From assembly GCF_901827185.1 (NCBI RefSeq), contig NZ_LR594671.1, forward strand, positions 3,472,001 to 3,536,000: DNA of 64,000 nucleotides, written 5' to 3'. Position 1 is the stretch's first letter. The number at the start of each line of letters is the position of its first letter. This stretch comes from Variovorax sp. PBL-E5. Its GTDB lineage: Bacteria > Pseudomonadota > Gammaproteobacteria > Burkholderiales > Burkholderiaceae_C. The notes below the pieces were generated by a model that saw nothing but the letters and a program-made list of their open reading frames with translations, was not told the DNA's origin and ran no database searches. Shown here one piece after another: positions 25,850 through 33,836 of this stretch. The position numbers and the translations under genes were made by a program.

Positions 25850-26524
25850 TCAGGAAGCGGCAAGGTGGAAGGTCCGCAGCCATGCCAGCGCGCCCTCCAG
25901 CGTGGGCGATTCAGTCTCTGCGAGCGGTGCGCCCTGGGGACGCGGCAACCCCACGCGGTTGTGCCAGTAAGTCCGCAATCCGACGCTGGCGGTGCCGAAC
26001 ATGTCGTAGCCCGACCCGGCAACGAATGCGGCGTCTCGTGGCGCCAGGCCCAGCCGATCCAGCGCCAGCCGGTAGGGCCGAGGGTCCGGCTTGTAGAAGC
26101 CCGCTTCCTCGGAGCTGACAACCACGTCCCAGTCGATGCCCAACCGGGCTGCGGCACGCGCGCCCAACGCGCGCGAGCAGTTGGTCACCACGCCCAGCTT
26201 GCAGTACGGCTCGAGCGCCCGCAGGAGTTCGGTCGCCCCGCTCCAGACAGGCAGTTCATCCCAATGGTCTTCCAGCAACTCGGGTGCACGTGCGGGCAGC
26301 CCCACGGTGGCGGCGGCTTGGCGCACGAGGTCTTCGTAGGGCACGTAAGCGCCGCAGCCATACGTCAGCCGCAGGTATTCCGCGCGCCAACGACGGCCCA
26401 GGGGTTCGGAGCCCGCAGCAGCGTTCCAGACGCTCCAGGAGTCGAGCAGCGCGGTGAGCAGATCGAACAGCACGGCGCGGGGGTAATGGTCGCCCGTGGC
26501 GACGGCGGTGGAGGCATCTTGCAT
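25850..26524 (-). CDS. HAD-like hydrolase (haloacid dehalogenase subgroup)
   Basis: The protein has 224 aa. The HAD core is recognisable: nucleophile Asp in AVLFDLLTALLDSW (residues 17-30), motif II Thr/Ser in GVVTNCSRALG, motif III Lys in EAGFYKPDPRPY and motif IV in AFVAGSGYDMFG. Motif I differs from the usual DxDxT or DxYGT, with Leu where the second acidic or Tyr residue would stand, so phosphatase activity is doubtful. It is the first gene of the leftward operon with the Bug protein, the D-amino-acid enzyme and RidA. Confidence 0.83.
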   Translation of the reverse strand: MQDASTAVATGDHYPRAVLFDLLTALLDSWSVWNAAAGSEPLGRRWRAEYLRLTYGCGAYVPYEDLVRQAAATVGLPARAPELLEDHWDELPVWSGATELLRALEPYCKLGVVTNCSRALGARAAARLGIDWDVVVSSEEAGFYKPDPRPYRLALDRLGLAPRDAAFVAGSGYDMFGTASVGLRTYWHNRVGLPRPQGAPLAETESPTLEGALAWLRTFHLAAS

Positions 26525-26598
26525 GCGGCCACTGTAGGTCCGGCAACCGCTTTGCGTTCTTCACTCTTGCGTCATCAATAGTTAAGATGAAGTGAACA
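26525..26598. promoter_or_regulatory. Divergent promoter space between HAD operon and LysR gene
   Basis: This 74-bp space is AT-richer than its surroundings. An inverted repeat TTCACT (26560-26565) and AGTGAA (26591-26596), with 25 nt between the arms, frames an AT-rich centre (TCATCAATAGTTAAG). It is a reasonable recognition site for the adjacent LysR regulator, which would act on its own gene and on the operon. No clear -35/-10 pair can be assigned with certainty. Confidence 0.4.
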
Positions 26599-27498
26599 AT
26601 GCAGATCGAAGACCTCCGACTGGCCGCCGCGCTGCTGCGCGAACGCTCGCTCAGTGCCGCAGCGCGTTCGCTGGGCGTGACGCCCCCGGCCTTGTCGATG
26701 CGGCTGCGCAAGCTGGAAGCGACACTCGGCCTGGCCTTGGCCCATCGCACCGCGCGCAAGTTGCAGTTGACCTCCGAAGGCGAACGGTTCGGCCGCGAGG
26801 CGTACGAGCTTCTGCAGAAGTTCGACAGCCTGCGCGAATCCCTGCAGTCCGAGGACAAGCGGCTGACGGGCACGCTGAGAATCGCCGCGCCTTTCGGGTA
26901 TGGACGCACGCATGTCGCGCCGGTGCTCTCCCGCTTCTCGCGCTTGCACCCCGGCTTGCGCCTGCAACTCGACCTGCGCGAGACCCCCTGGCCGGACCGG
27001 CACGATTCCGATGCCGTGGTGCACGTCGGGACGGTCAGGGACTCATCCTGGGTGGCGCATCCCCTGGCAGCCAACGAGCGATGGCTGTGCGCGAGTCCTG
27101 CCTATCTCCGCGAGCACGGCACGCCGCACAGCCCTTCGGACCTGGCCTACCACTCGTGCATCTGCATCCGCGAGAACGACGAGGACATGGCGCTGTGGCA
27201 CGTGCGCTCCGTCGGCGGCACCCGCAAAGGCGAGACCCTTCGCATCACCCCCGCGTTCATCACCAACGATGGCAGCGTGGCGCGGCAGTGGGCAGAGGAC
27301 GGCATGGGCCTCGTGCTGCGTTCGCAGTGGGATGCGGCTGGGGCGGTCGCGGCCGGGCGCCTGGAGCGCGTGATGGCTGACTGGACCTTCGGTGCCGCTC
27401 CGGTGGTGGTGCTCGTGCCGACGCGCAAGGGCCGCAGCGCTCGGACGCAGGCCTTCGTCAGTTTCTTGGTGGAAGCGGCATCGGCGACCGAGACTTGA
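26599..27498 (+). CDS. LysR-family transcriptional regulator
   Basis: The protein has 299 aa. Helix-turn-helix AAALLRERSLSAAARSLGVTPPALSMRLRKLE, effector domain from about residue 88 (GTLRIAAPFGYGRTHVAPVL). The GRTHVAPVL and DAVVHVGTVRDSSWVAHPL region places it in the CrgA/DsdC-like branch. It is divergent from the HAD-Bug-D-threonine-aldolase-RidA operon with 74 bp between starts, so it is the likely regulator of that operon. Confidence 0.92.
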   Translation: MQIEDLRLAAALLRERSLSAAARSLGVTPPALSMRLRKLEATLGLALAHRTARKLQLTSEGERFGREAYELLQKFDSLRESLQSEDKRLTGTLRIAAPFGYGRTHVAPVLSRFSRLHPGLRLQLDLRETPWPDRHDSDAVVHVGTVRDSSWVAHPLAANERWLCASPAYLREHGTPHSPSDLAYHSCICIRENDEDMALWHVRSVGGTRKGETLRITPAFITNDGSVARQWAEDGMGLVLRSQWDAAGAVAAGRLERVMADWTFGAAPVVVLVPTRKGRSARTQAFVSFLVEAASATET

Positions 27499-27528
27499 AG
27501 TCGCAATGCCATGGGCGGCAGGATGGCG

Positions 27529-28044
27529 TCACCGCTTCGAGTAGATGGAAAGCTCATGGGTCTCGCGCACGGCATCGAGGTCACGAACGGCCGTGACGCG
27601 CTCGATGGCCGCGATATACGCGGACGGAAGTCCGCATTGCCTGGCGCCGTGCAACACGTGATGCATATACCAAGTGAAAGGTCTCAACGCGGCGTCCTTC
27701 CTGGTTGCCAGGTAGGTCAGCGCCGAGGCGACGCCTGAGTCGGTATCCACGCCGATTTCGAAGGCATCGTAGCCGTTGCCAAGGCCCTCGGCGCGATCCA
27801 GTGCCGGGCGGTCGCCGAGGGCAATGCGGAACAAAGCGCCATGGACAACATCCGTCGGCGCACCGGTGCGTTCACAGTCGGCCTTGCCGGACCCATCCCT
27901 GCCCACCTTGTCAAAGACCAGACGGTACCCGGCGACGCGGGCGGCCCCCATCCATTGGGCGGAGGGCGTCCGGTCCGCCGCGAGCAGGCGTGGTGCGCTC
28001 ATGTTGGAGCCGTACGCGAAGTACAGGAAGGTCTCTGATGTCAT
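27529..28044 (-). CDS. Gamma-glutamylcyclotransferase family protein
   Basis: The protein has 171 aa. The nucleotide-free substrate loop YFAYGSNMSAPRL is diagnostic, and the catalytic Glu is in LDRAEGLGNGYDAFEI. It releases 5-oxoproline from gamma-glutamyl amino acids or glutathione. The start MTSETFLYFAYGSN at 28044 fits family length. The frame is open for 94 codons further upstream but shows no domain there. The gene begins inside what should be the 5' end of the rightward DJ-1-like gene. Confidence 0.85.
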   Translation of the reverse strand: MTSETFLYFAYGSNMSAPRLLAADRTPSAQWMGAARVAGYRLVFDKVGRDGSGKADCERTGAPTDVVHGALFRIALGDRPALDRAEGLGNGYDAFEIGVDTDSGVASALTYLATRKDAALRPFTWYMHHVLHGARQCGLPSAYIAAIERVTAVRDLDAVRETHELSIYSKR

Positions 28045-28122
28045 CAGTCTGGCGTCAGTGGATGTGCCCTCGATTACATCGCCATCCTGACCTTCGAGGG
28101 CTACAACGAGCTCGACTCTTTC

Positions 28123-28692
28123 GTGGCCCTCGGCATCCTGAATCGCATCAAGAAGCCCGGCTGGCGCGTTTCCATCGCCAGCCCTTCTGCCAAGGTGCGC
28201 TCCATGAACGGTGTAGTGGTGGAAGCTCACGCCACGCTGCAGGACGCGGCCAGTGCAGATGCGGTCATCATCGGAAGCGGGCTCCTCACACGGGATGTCG
28301 TAGCCGACCCAGCGCTGATGTTGCAACTGAAACTGGACCCGGCGCGGCAGTTGCTTGCCGCGCAGTGTTCTGGCACCCTTGTCCTTGCCAGGCTCGGACT
28401 ACTCCAAGGCGTTTCCGCCTGCACCGACCTGACCACCAAACCCTGGGTGCAGGAGGCCGGTGTGGACGTGCTCAATCAGCCATTCTTTGCACGCGACAAC
28501 GTCGCCACGGCAGGCGGTTGCCTGGCATCGCCTTACCTGGCGGCATGGATCATTGCGCGATTCGAAGGTGTCGCGGCCGCCGAGAGTGCACTCCACTACG
28601 TTGCACCTGTGGGCGAGAAGGAGCAGTTCGTTTCACGGGCGATGAGCAACATCCTCCCATTCCTGCCTGCCGCGGTACTCAAGGTTGCTTGA
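28123..28692 (+). CDS. DJ-1/PfpI family protein, apparently missing its start
   Basis: The first legal start in this frame is GTG at 28123 (189 aa), but recognisable family sequence begins earlier. From 28069 the frame reads LDYIAILTFEGYNELDSF, containing beta strand 1 and the conserved Glu of the family, with CTC where ATG is expected. A stop lies at 28036-28038. The nucleophile elbow is LLAAQCSGTLVLA. The GTG product would lose strand 1 and the Glu. So the gene is either 5'-damaged or uses a start I cannot see. The divergent gamma-glutamylcyclotransferase start lies only 25 nt away, which suggests a junction. Confidence 0.6.
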   Translation: MALGILNRIKKPGWRVSIASPSAKVRSMNGVVVEAHATLQDAASADAVIIGSGLLTRDVVADPALMLQLKLDPARQLLAAQCSGTLVLARLGLLQGVSACTDLTTKPWVQEAGVDVLNQPFFARDNVATAGGCLASPYLAAWIIARFEGVAAAESALHYVAPVGEKEQFVSRAMSNILPFLPAAVLKVA

Positions 28693-29009
28693 GACTCGCT
28701 GGGCTTTGAAGGGCAGCAACGGGGTCAAGTCCAACTTCAGATCCCGGTGAAGTAGGTCATTCAAGCTCTCCTTCGTAGTGGGCTTACGAGTCCAGGACGA
28801 GAACTCCGCAGGTCAATCAACGCGCCCGATCACCGATGCTTGTGGCCGACTGGAGCCTGCCGCAGCCGAGTGAGGCTTGCCCGCCATGAGACATTCGATT
28901 TGCCCCAAAGCTGTCGCTCGGCAACGAGGCAGATGCTCCAGCAGAAAGTTCGAGAAAAAGAACCACCCGATGATGACATCAGCCGCATGCCATCGGCATA
29001 CGCCATCGA
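28693..29009. other. Long non-coding stretch between DJ-1-like and SnoaL-like genes
   Basis: About 317 bp hold no clearly recognisable gene. Base composition is lower in GC than the window average. The only candidate is a 58-codon leftward frame at 28830-29006, listed separately. I see no hairpin with a T tract, no tRNA-like fold and no transposase remnant. Together with the damaged start of the neighbouring DJ-1 gene, it looks like rearranged DNA. Confidence 0.5.
28830..29006 (-). CDS. Possible small ORF behind the SnoaL-like gene
   Basis: A 58-codon frame begins at ATG 29006, three bases after the stop of the SnoaL-like gene. GGGAGG lies about 8 nt before the ATG. The product (MAYADGMRLMSSSGG to LRQAPVGHKHR) is not recognised, has a basic C-terminal half and poor GC3 codon choice compared with neighbours. 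A second overlapping frame is also open here, so this may not be a gene. Confidence 0.2.
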   Translation of the reverse strand: MAYADGMRLMSSSGGSFSRTFCWSICLVAERQLWGKSNVSWRASLTRLRQAPVGHKHR

Positions 29010-29393
29010 TCACCCTCCCCGCTCGACCCACTGAGCGCGCCAGGCCGGGGCGTCGAAGGGATCGGCAAAGTATTGCGTCTCGCGCGACACCTTTCCATCC
29101 CGGAACTCCATGATGCTCACGGTGCAAACGCTCTGGCCCTCGTAGTCGATCACATACTCGGTGACCCAGAGATGGCCTTCTCCCGTGATGCGCCGGACCA
29201 CGAACCCCGATGGTTTGCCGGGATGATGGCTGCGAAGCGCCTGCAGGTTGTGGCGGCCGCGGATGAGCTCGCCCGATTGCGGGTACGCGCACACGGCATC
29301 GTCGTGATAGATCTCATGCTCGACGACCTGATCGCCTGCAGCGGATGCAGCCCAATGCCGATCAATGGCCATTCGAAGGGTCTGCTGTTCCAT
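29010..29393 (-). CDS. SnoaL-like/NTF2-fold protein
   Basis: The protein has 127 aa from the second of two adjacent ATG codons (29393), which stands 7 nt after GGAG. Using 29396 adds one Met. The pattern fits the SnoaL-like cone fold: helix LRMAIDRHWAASAAGDQVV, then EIYHDDAVCAYPQSGELIRGR, then strands ending VSIMEFRDGKVSRETQYFADPFD. Such proteins are small ester cyclases, isomerases or ligand binders, and the substrate cannot be read from sequence. It stands in a patchwork region with no functional partner. Confidence 0.75.
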   Translation of the reverse strand: MEQQTLRMAIDRHWAASAAGDQVVEHEIYHDDAVCAYPQSGELIRGRHNLQALRSHHPGKPSGFVVRRITGEGHLWVTEYVIDYEGQSVCTVSIMEFRDGKVSRETQYFADPFDAPAWRAQWVERGG

Positions 29394-29432
29394 CATCGAT
29401 CTCCATTCGGGCTGGGTGAAGCGTGCGCAGCC

Positions 29433-29855
29433 TCACTGCTGGCGCGCGGCCAGTTCGCGGCATTTCTGCAGGTTGGCGTTGAAGCGCGCCGCCAGCCCGG
29501 GCTCGCAGGTGTCGCTGGTCGTCATGATGCGGCACATCCCCACCACCAGAAAATCGGACACGGCTTCGGTGCACATCGGATAGCGCGCCAGCGCCGGGTT
29601 GTCCTGCGACTTGAAGCCCCAGCTGTTCGAGAAGTCCAGCATGCGGCCCATCGCATTCTCGAAGTAGTCCCGATCGCGCTCCGTGATGGCCGTTTCCATC
29701 GCGGGAAGTTCCTGCTCCAGAAAGCTCATCGCAGCGGCCGGAAAACGGTCTGTGTCCTGCTGCGCGCCCGCGCCGGATGCGGCGACCGCGAGCAGCAGGG
29801 GCGCGACGGCGCGCAGCGAACGGGCGAGGATGGGATGGCGTGCAGCAGATTCCAT
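29433..29855 (-). CDS. Exported hypothetical protein
   Basis: The protein has 140 aa. The N-terminal segment ARSLRAVAPLLLAVAASGAGAQQ is a signal peptide with a cut after GAQ or AGA. The mature part is mostly helical, with three cysteines (YPMCTEAVSD, GMCRIM, DTCEPG) plus one near the end (QKCRELAARQQ), so two disulphides are possible in the periplasm. I do not recognise the family. It lies 37 nt upstream of the SnoaL-like gene on the same strand and may share a transcript with it. Confidence 0.65.
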   Translation of the reverse strand: MESAARHPILARSLRAVAPLLLAVAASGAGAQQDTDRFPAAAMSFLEQELPAMETAITERDRDYFENAMGRMLDFSNSWGFKSQDNPALARYPMCTEAVSDFLVVGMCRIMTTSDTCEPGLAARFNANLQKCRELAARQQ

Positions 29856-29961
29856 GGCGTGCGGTCTGGCGAGGGTTTCGATGGCCGCCCGATGCAGGGA
29901 TGGACGGCCGCTGGAACTCTATTTGAACCGAAAGCCACGGGCCGGCCCGTAAACTCGGGCC

Positions 29962-30180
29962 ATGGCTTCCAGACCCTCCAGAACGCCGCGCATGCGCGAG
30001 CGCGGCATCCTGTGCATCCTCATCGGCGCGGCGGTATTGCTCGCGCCGCGCTTCCTGTCATCGCCCTCCTGGCGGGAGATGGTCGGTGGCGCCTACCTGG
30101 TCGGCTGGTTTGCGCTGGTGCTGGGCATTGCGCTGGTCGTGGTCGACCTGCTGCAGCGCACCGGGTCCGGGAGATCCTGA
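29962..30180 (+). CDS. Small two-helix membrane protein
   Basis: The protein has 72 aa. A basic N-terminus (MASRPSRTPRMRERG) precedes two hydrophobic helices (ILCILIGAAVLLAPRFL and YLVGWFALVLGIALVVVDLL). A short polar tail follows. The topology is probably both ends in the cytoplasm. There is no recognisable family, and it is single and convergent with the DUF808 gene. Confidence 0.6.
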   Translation: MASRPSRTPRMRERGILCILIGAAVLLAPRFLSSPSWREMVGGAYLVGWFALVLGIALVVVDLLQRTGSGRS

Positions 30181-30193
30181 CGCGGGCGAACGC

Positions 30194-31114
30194 CTAGGGG
30201 GCCGCGCCGCGCTGCTTCGCGCGCCGCTTCTTCACCCACTCGACCGCCGCCAGCACCACGGCGCCGGCCACGATGCCCACGCCCGCATGGGCCCCCATCG
30301 AGCCCAGGCCGCCCCACAGGCCGCCTGCCTTCGCGGTCCACGCGTCGATCGCATGGCCGAGCGCCGGCACGCCATGCACCAGGATGCCGCCGCCGACCAG
30401 GAACATGGCGACCGTGCCGGCGATGGAGAGCGCCTTCATGAGCCAGGGCGCCATCCCCAGCAGGCCGCGGCCGAGCACGCGCGCGGCCGCGCCGTCGCGC
30501 CGGCTCAGGTAGAGCCCGGCGTCGTCGAGCTTCACGATCCCGGCGACCAGTCCATAGACGCCCACGGTCATGACGACCGCGATGCCGACCAGCACGATGA
30601 GCTGGGTCAGGAAGGGCTGCCCCTGCACCGTGCCCAGCGTGATCGCGATGATCTCCGCGGAAAGGATGAAGTCGGTGCGCACGGCGCCCTTGACCTTTTC
30701 CTTCTCGGCCGCGACGACGTCGATGGCTTCGTCGGCCAGGGCTCGCTCGTGGCGCGAATGGTCCGCCGCGTGCTCGTCGCCGTGCAGAAACTTGTGCGCG
30801 AGCTTCTCGCAACCCTCGAAGCACAGGAAGGCCCCGCCGATCATCAGCAGCGGCGTCACCAGCCAGGGCAGCCAGGTGCCGATCAAGAGCGCCGCGGGCA
30901 CCAGGATCGCCTTGTTGACGAAGGAGCCCTTGCACACGGCCCATACGACCGGCAGCTCGCGGTCTGCCTTGACGCCCGCCACCTGCTGCGCATTCAGCGC
31001 CAGATCGTCGCCCAGCACGCCGGCCGTCTTCTTCGCCGCGACCTTGGTGAGCAGCGAGACATCGTCGAGCACCGACGCGATGTCGTCGAGCAGGAGCAGC
31101 AGGCTGGCGGCCAT
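30194..31114 (-). CDS. DUF808 (YedI-like) inner-membrane protein
   Basis: The protein has 306 aa. Starts MAASLLLLLDDIASVLDDVSLL, and the segment KKTAGVLGDDLALNAQQV is diagnostic of DUF808. There are several hydrophobic segments (GAFLCFEGCEKLAHKF, LIVLVGIAVVMTVGVYGL, GIVAGAVVLAAVEWV) and a basic C-terminus. The family is widespread and of unknown function. It lies downstream of the GNAT gene on the same strand, with a 90-bp interspersed repeat in the gap. Confidence 0.88.
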   Translation of the reverse strand: MAASLLLLLDDIASVLDDVSLLTKVAAKKTAGVLGDDLALNAQQVAGVKADRELPVVWAVCKGSFVNKAILVPAALLIGTWLPWLVTPLLMIGGAFLCFEGCEKLAHKFLHGDEHAADHSRHERALADEAIDVVAAEKEKVKGAVRTDFILSAEIIAITLGTVQGQPFLTQLIVLVGIAVVMTVGVYGLVAGIVKLDDAGLYLSRRDGAAARVLGRGLLGMAPWLMKALSIAGTVAMFLVGGGILVHGVPALGHAIDAWTAKAGGLWGGLGSMGAHAGVGIVAGAVVLAAVEWVKKRRAKQRGAAP

Positions 31115-31150
31115 GATTCATCGTCCCAAAATCGTTGCAAGCAGGACCAG

Positions 31151-31240
31151 AAACACCGCGGATCCGGCTTGGCCGGGCCGCCGGTGTTGCCCCCTGCAAG
31201 GGGGAAGGCGAAGCGACACGAAGTGCGCGAAGCCTGGGGG
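31151..31240. repeat. Interspersed intergenic repeat, copy 1
   Basis: A 90-bp element nearly identical to 57821-57910. Both start AAACACCGCGGA, share the run GGCGAAGCGACACGAAGTGC, and end GCCTGGGGG. It contains nested dyads: CCCCCTGCAAGGGGG, and CACCG...CGGTG around GGCCCGGCC/GCCGG on the minus strand. It ends 5 bp before the stop codon of the leftward GNAT gene, so it forms the start of that gene's 3' untranslated region. Its look is that of a REP-like structured repeat of Comamonadaceae. Confidence 0.85.
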
Positions 31241-31245
31241 TGTGC

Positions 31246-31761
31246 CTAGACTTCGCGTTTGAGGCGGATCTCCTCGATCTTCACGCCGCCGATCGCCGTC
31301 GTCTTGGCGGTCTTCATCTCGCGCTTGAAGCCGGCGAGTTCGTGAAAGCGCATCGCGCGGTCGTTGCGCAGCGGCACCCAGACCGTGACCAGCGTGCAGC
31401 CCTCCTCCTCGAGGCCGTCGCGCGCGGCATCCCACAGCGCCACGCCCACGCCCTTGCCCCAATGTTCGGGCTTGACGTAGATGGCCCAGATCTCGCCGGT
31501 GGTCGAGGGCGTCTTCGCATCGCGCGAGCGGTCGTAGCCGACGAAGCCGACGACCTCGTCGCCGAGCACGGCCACGTGCACCTGCGGTTCGCTGAATTCG
31601 ATCGCCTCGCGCCATTTGGCCTCGCGCGTGGCCGGCGCCAGCGCGCGCAGCTGGTCGTCGGGCAGGATCCCGGCATACGCGGCCCTGGCGGCTGCGGCGT
31701 GGACTTCGGCGATGGCTTTGGCATCGTGCATCGTGGCGGGGCGGACTTCGTAATCGGACAT
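31246..31761 (-). CDS. GNAT-family N-acetyltransferase
   Basis: The protein has 171 aa. The acetyl-CoA-binding motif A is IYVKPEHWGKGVGVALWDAA (near residue 95; consensus Q/RxxGxG/A), and motif B is MRFHELAGFKREM. The N-terminal part MSDYEVRPATMHDAKAIAEVH is typical of the fold. The acceptor is unknown. It stands upstream of DUF808 on the same strand but is separated by a repeat that may terminate or stabilise its message. Confidence 0.9.
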   Translation of the reverse strand: MSDYEVRPATMHDAKAIAEVHAAAARAAYAGILPDDQLRALAPATREAKWREAIEFSEPQVHVAVLGDEVVGFVGYDRSRDAKTPSTTGEIWAIYVKPEHWGKGVGVALWDAARDGLEEEGCTLVTVWVPLRNDRAMRFHELAGFKREMKTAKTTAIGGVKIEEIRLKREV

Positions 31762-31848
31762 GACTGCAGGGGAACGAGCGGTAAAGGGCCGTATTGTCGC
31801 CGCGCCGGTAAACTGGCCGCTGTATTCGCATCTATCCGGAGAATCATC

Positions 31849-31995
31849 ATGGCCAAGAGTCAGCAGCGCAGCAACAAGGAAGCCAAGAAGCCGAAGAAGG
31901 ACACCTCGCCGCCGAAGCCGCCGGGCGCCGGCATCGAACCGGTGCGCACGATCACGACGGCAGTCATTCCACGCGGCAAACTCAAGAACAAGTGA
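31849..31995 (+). CDS. Very small Lys/Pro-rich conserved protein
   Basis: The protein has 48 aa, [18 protein letters not shown] and then [15 protein letters not shown]. It is highly basic, with no hydrophobic core. The start follows CCGGAGAATCATC. Its stop overlaps the start of the VF530 gene by one base (TGATG), so it is the first gene of a three-gene operon. Similar short basic ORFs are conserved in beta-proteobacteria. A role in nucleic-acid binding is a guess from charge only. Confidence 0.75.
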   Translation: MAKSQQRSNKEAKKPKKDTSPPKPPGAGIEPVRTITTAVIPRGKLKNK

Positions 31996-32276
31996 TGAGC
32001 GCGTCTGCGCAGCCCACGGCAACGCCTTCGCCACAGCCCCGCAATCCCTTGCACGGGCTCACGCTGGAGGCGATCGTGACGGCACTGGCCGCGCACTACG
32101 GCTGGCAGGACCTGGGCGAACGCATTCCGCTGCGCTGCTTCACCAGCGATCCGAGCGTCGCGTCCAGCCTCAAGTTTCTGCGCAAGACGCCCTGGGCGCG
32201 CGAGAAGGTCGAGAGCCTCTACCTCTTCATGCTGCGCGAGCAGCGCAGGCAATCGTCGGCCCGGGCGTCCCGATGA
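31995..32276 (+). CDS. VF530/DUF2132 family small protein
   Basis: The protein has 93 aa. After a Pro/Gln/Ala-rich lead ([17 protein letters not shown]), the domain reads [19 protein letters not shown], with [17 protein letters not shown], the signature of the VF530 (DUF2132) helical fold described from Vibrio fischeri as DNA-binding-like. The start overlaps the preceding stop and the end overlaps the ferredoxin start (ATGA), indicating translational coupling. Confidence 0.82.
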   Translation: MSASAQPTATPSPQPRNPLHGLTLEAIVTALAAHYGWQDLGERIPLRCFTSDPSVASSLKFLRKTPWAREKVESLYLFMLREQRRQSSARASR

Positions 32277-32554
32277 AGGCGCGCATCGAGCCCGGCGGTT
32301 TCAGCTTCGACACCGAGACCGATCGCACGCTGCTGCAATCGGCCGATGCCGCGGGCATCGAGCTGCCCAGCTCGTGCCGCAACGGAACCTGCCGCACTTG
32401 CCTGTGCAAGCTGCTGGAGGGCGAGGTCCGCTACCGGATCGAGTGGCCCGGCATCAGCGTCGACGAGAAGGCCGACGGCTGGATCCTGCCCTGCGTGGCC
32501 GAGCCGCTCGGCGACGTCAGGCTCGACGTGCCGTACGCGTACGCGGTGTTCTAG
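32273..32554 (+). CDS. Plant-type [2Fe-2S] ferredoxin
   Basis: The protein has 93 aa. The cluster ligands are in [21 protein letters not shown] (Cys-x4-Cys-x2-Cys) with the fourth Cys in [10 protein letters not shown], the classical adrenodoxin/plant-type pattern. It is a cytoplasmic one-electron carrier and the partner reductase is not nearby. It is the last gene of the 31.8-32.6 kb operon and overlaps the convergent MFS gene by 4 nt. Confidence 0.9.
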   Translation: MKARIEPGGFSFDTETDRTLLQSADAAGIELPSSCRNGTCRTCLCKLLEGEVRYRIEWPGISVDEKADGWILPCVAEPLGDVRLDVPYAYAVF

Positions 32555-33792
32555 GATCTGTCGATCCAGTCGCGCCGTGCCAGCGCCGGAAACAGCCGGA
32601 ACCAGGCGAGCGCCACCAGCATCGTGCCCACGCCGCCCAGCACCACGGAGCCGACGGGCCCGAGCAGCGCGGCCGTCGAACCCGATTCGAACTCGCCAAG
32701 CTGGTTGCTGGCACCGATGAAGATCGAGTTGACCGCGCTCACGCGACCGCGCATGGCATCCGGCGTTTCGAGCTGCACCAGCGTCTGGCGGATCACCACG
32801 TTGACCATGTCCGCGCCGCCCGAGACCGCCAGCGCGACCAGCGACACCGCGAAGTTGCGCGAAACGCCGAACACCACCATGCACAGGCCGAACAGCGCCA
32901 CCGCCATCAGCAGCGCGCGGCCGACGCGGCGCTCGATCGGCCGGCGCGTCAGCGTGATCGACATCGCGAGCGCACCGACCGCCGGCGCGCCGCGCAGCAG
33001 GCCCAGGCCCCAGGGCCCGGTGTGCAGGATGTCCCGGGCGTAGATCGGCAGCAATGCCACCGCGCCGCCGAGCAGCACCGCGAAGAGATCGAGCGACACG
33101 GCGCCGAGCACCGGCTTGTGCTTGCGGATGAAGTCGACGCCGGCGAGCACGGTCGACATCGTCACCGATTCGCGCGGCAAGGGCGTGTAGACGTAGTGCA
33201 GCCGCGCCGCGAGCACCGCCGCGATGACGAACAGCAGCACGCTCGCGCCGTAGACCACGCCCATGCCCGCCACGAACAGGAGGCCGCCGAGCGCCGGCCC
33301 GCCGATGATGGCGCCCTGCATGCCCGCCGAACTGAAGGCCATCGCGCGCGGCAGCATGAGCGGCGGCACGAGCAGCGGCGTCAGCGCCTGCTGCGCCGGC
33401 ATCTGGAACGCACGCACCGCGCCCAGCACCAGCGACAGCCCGAGCAGCAGGTTGCGCGAATCGTGCGCGGCCTGCACGGAAATCAGCAGCGCCAGCGCCA
33501 CCGCGCCCTGCACGGCGAAGCAGCCCGCGAGGATGCGGCCCCGGTGATGGCGGTCGACCACATGGCCCGCCAGCAGCGCCAGCAGCAAGGCCGGCACGAA
33601 CTGGTAGAGCCCGACCAGGCCGAGATCCCATGCGCTGCCGGTGAGCCCGTACATGTGCCAGCCGATCACGACCAGCAGCATCTGGCTGGCCGCGGTGCCG
33701 AACAGCCGTGCGACCCACAGCCGCATGAAGGGCCGCTCGCGCGTCAGGTCGGAAAAATTCGGGGAACCGGGCGAAACGGCGGCAACGGGCAT
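32551..33792 (-). CDS. MFS transporter (MFS_3/EntS-like exporter family)
   Basis: The protein has 413 aa with about 12 membrane helices. The N-terminal region FMRLWVARLFGTAASQML and loop DRHHRGRILAGCFAVQG are typical of MFS_3 proteins such as the enterobactin exporter EntS. The loop RPIERRVGRALLMAVALFG and the cytoplasmic sequence LVQLETPDAMRGRVSAVNSI support this. There are no siderophore genes nearby, so the substrate is unknown. ATG at 33792 is preferred over 33843, which would add 17 polar residues. Confidence 0.88.
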   Translation of the reverse strand: MPVAAVSPGSPNFSDLTRERPFMRLWVARLFGTAASQMLLVVIGWHMYGLTGSAWDLGLVGLYQFVPALLLALLAGHVVDRHHRGRILAGCFAVQGAVALALLISVQAAHDSRNLLLGLSLVLGAVRAFQMPAQQALTPLLVPPLMLPRAMAFSSAGMQGAIIGGPALGGLLFVAGMGVVYGASVLLFVIAAVLAARLHYVYTPLPRESVTMSTVLAGVDFIRKHKPVLGAVSLDLFAVLLGGAVALLPIYARDILHTGPWGLGLLRGAPAVGALAMSITLTRRPIERRVGRALLMAVALFGLCMVVFGVSRNFAVSLVALAVSGGADMVNVVIRQTLVQLETPDAMRGRVSAVNSIFIGASNQLGEFESGSTAALLGPVGSVVLGGVGTMLVALAWFRLFPALARRDWIDRS

Positions 33793-33836
33793 CGAATCGA
33801 GGATAGCCGAGCCGGGCCTTCTAGACTTAGCGCCGG

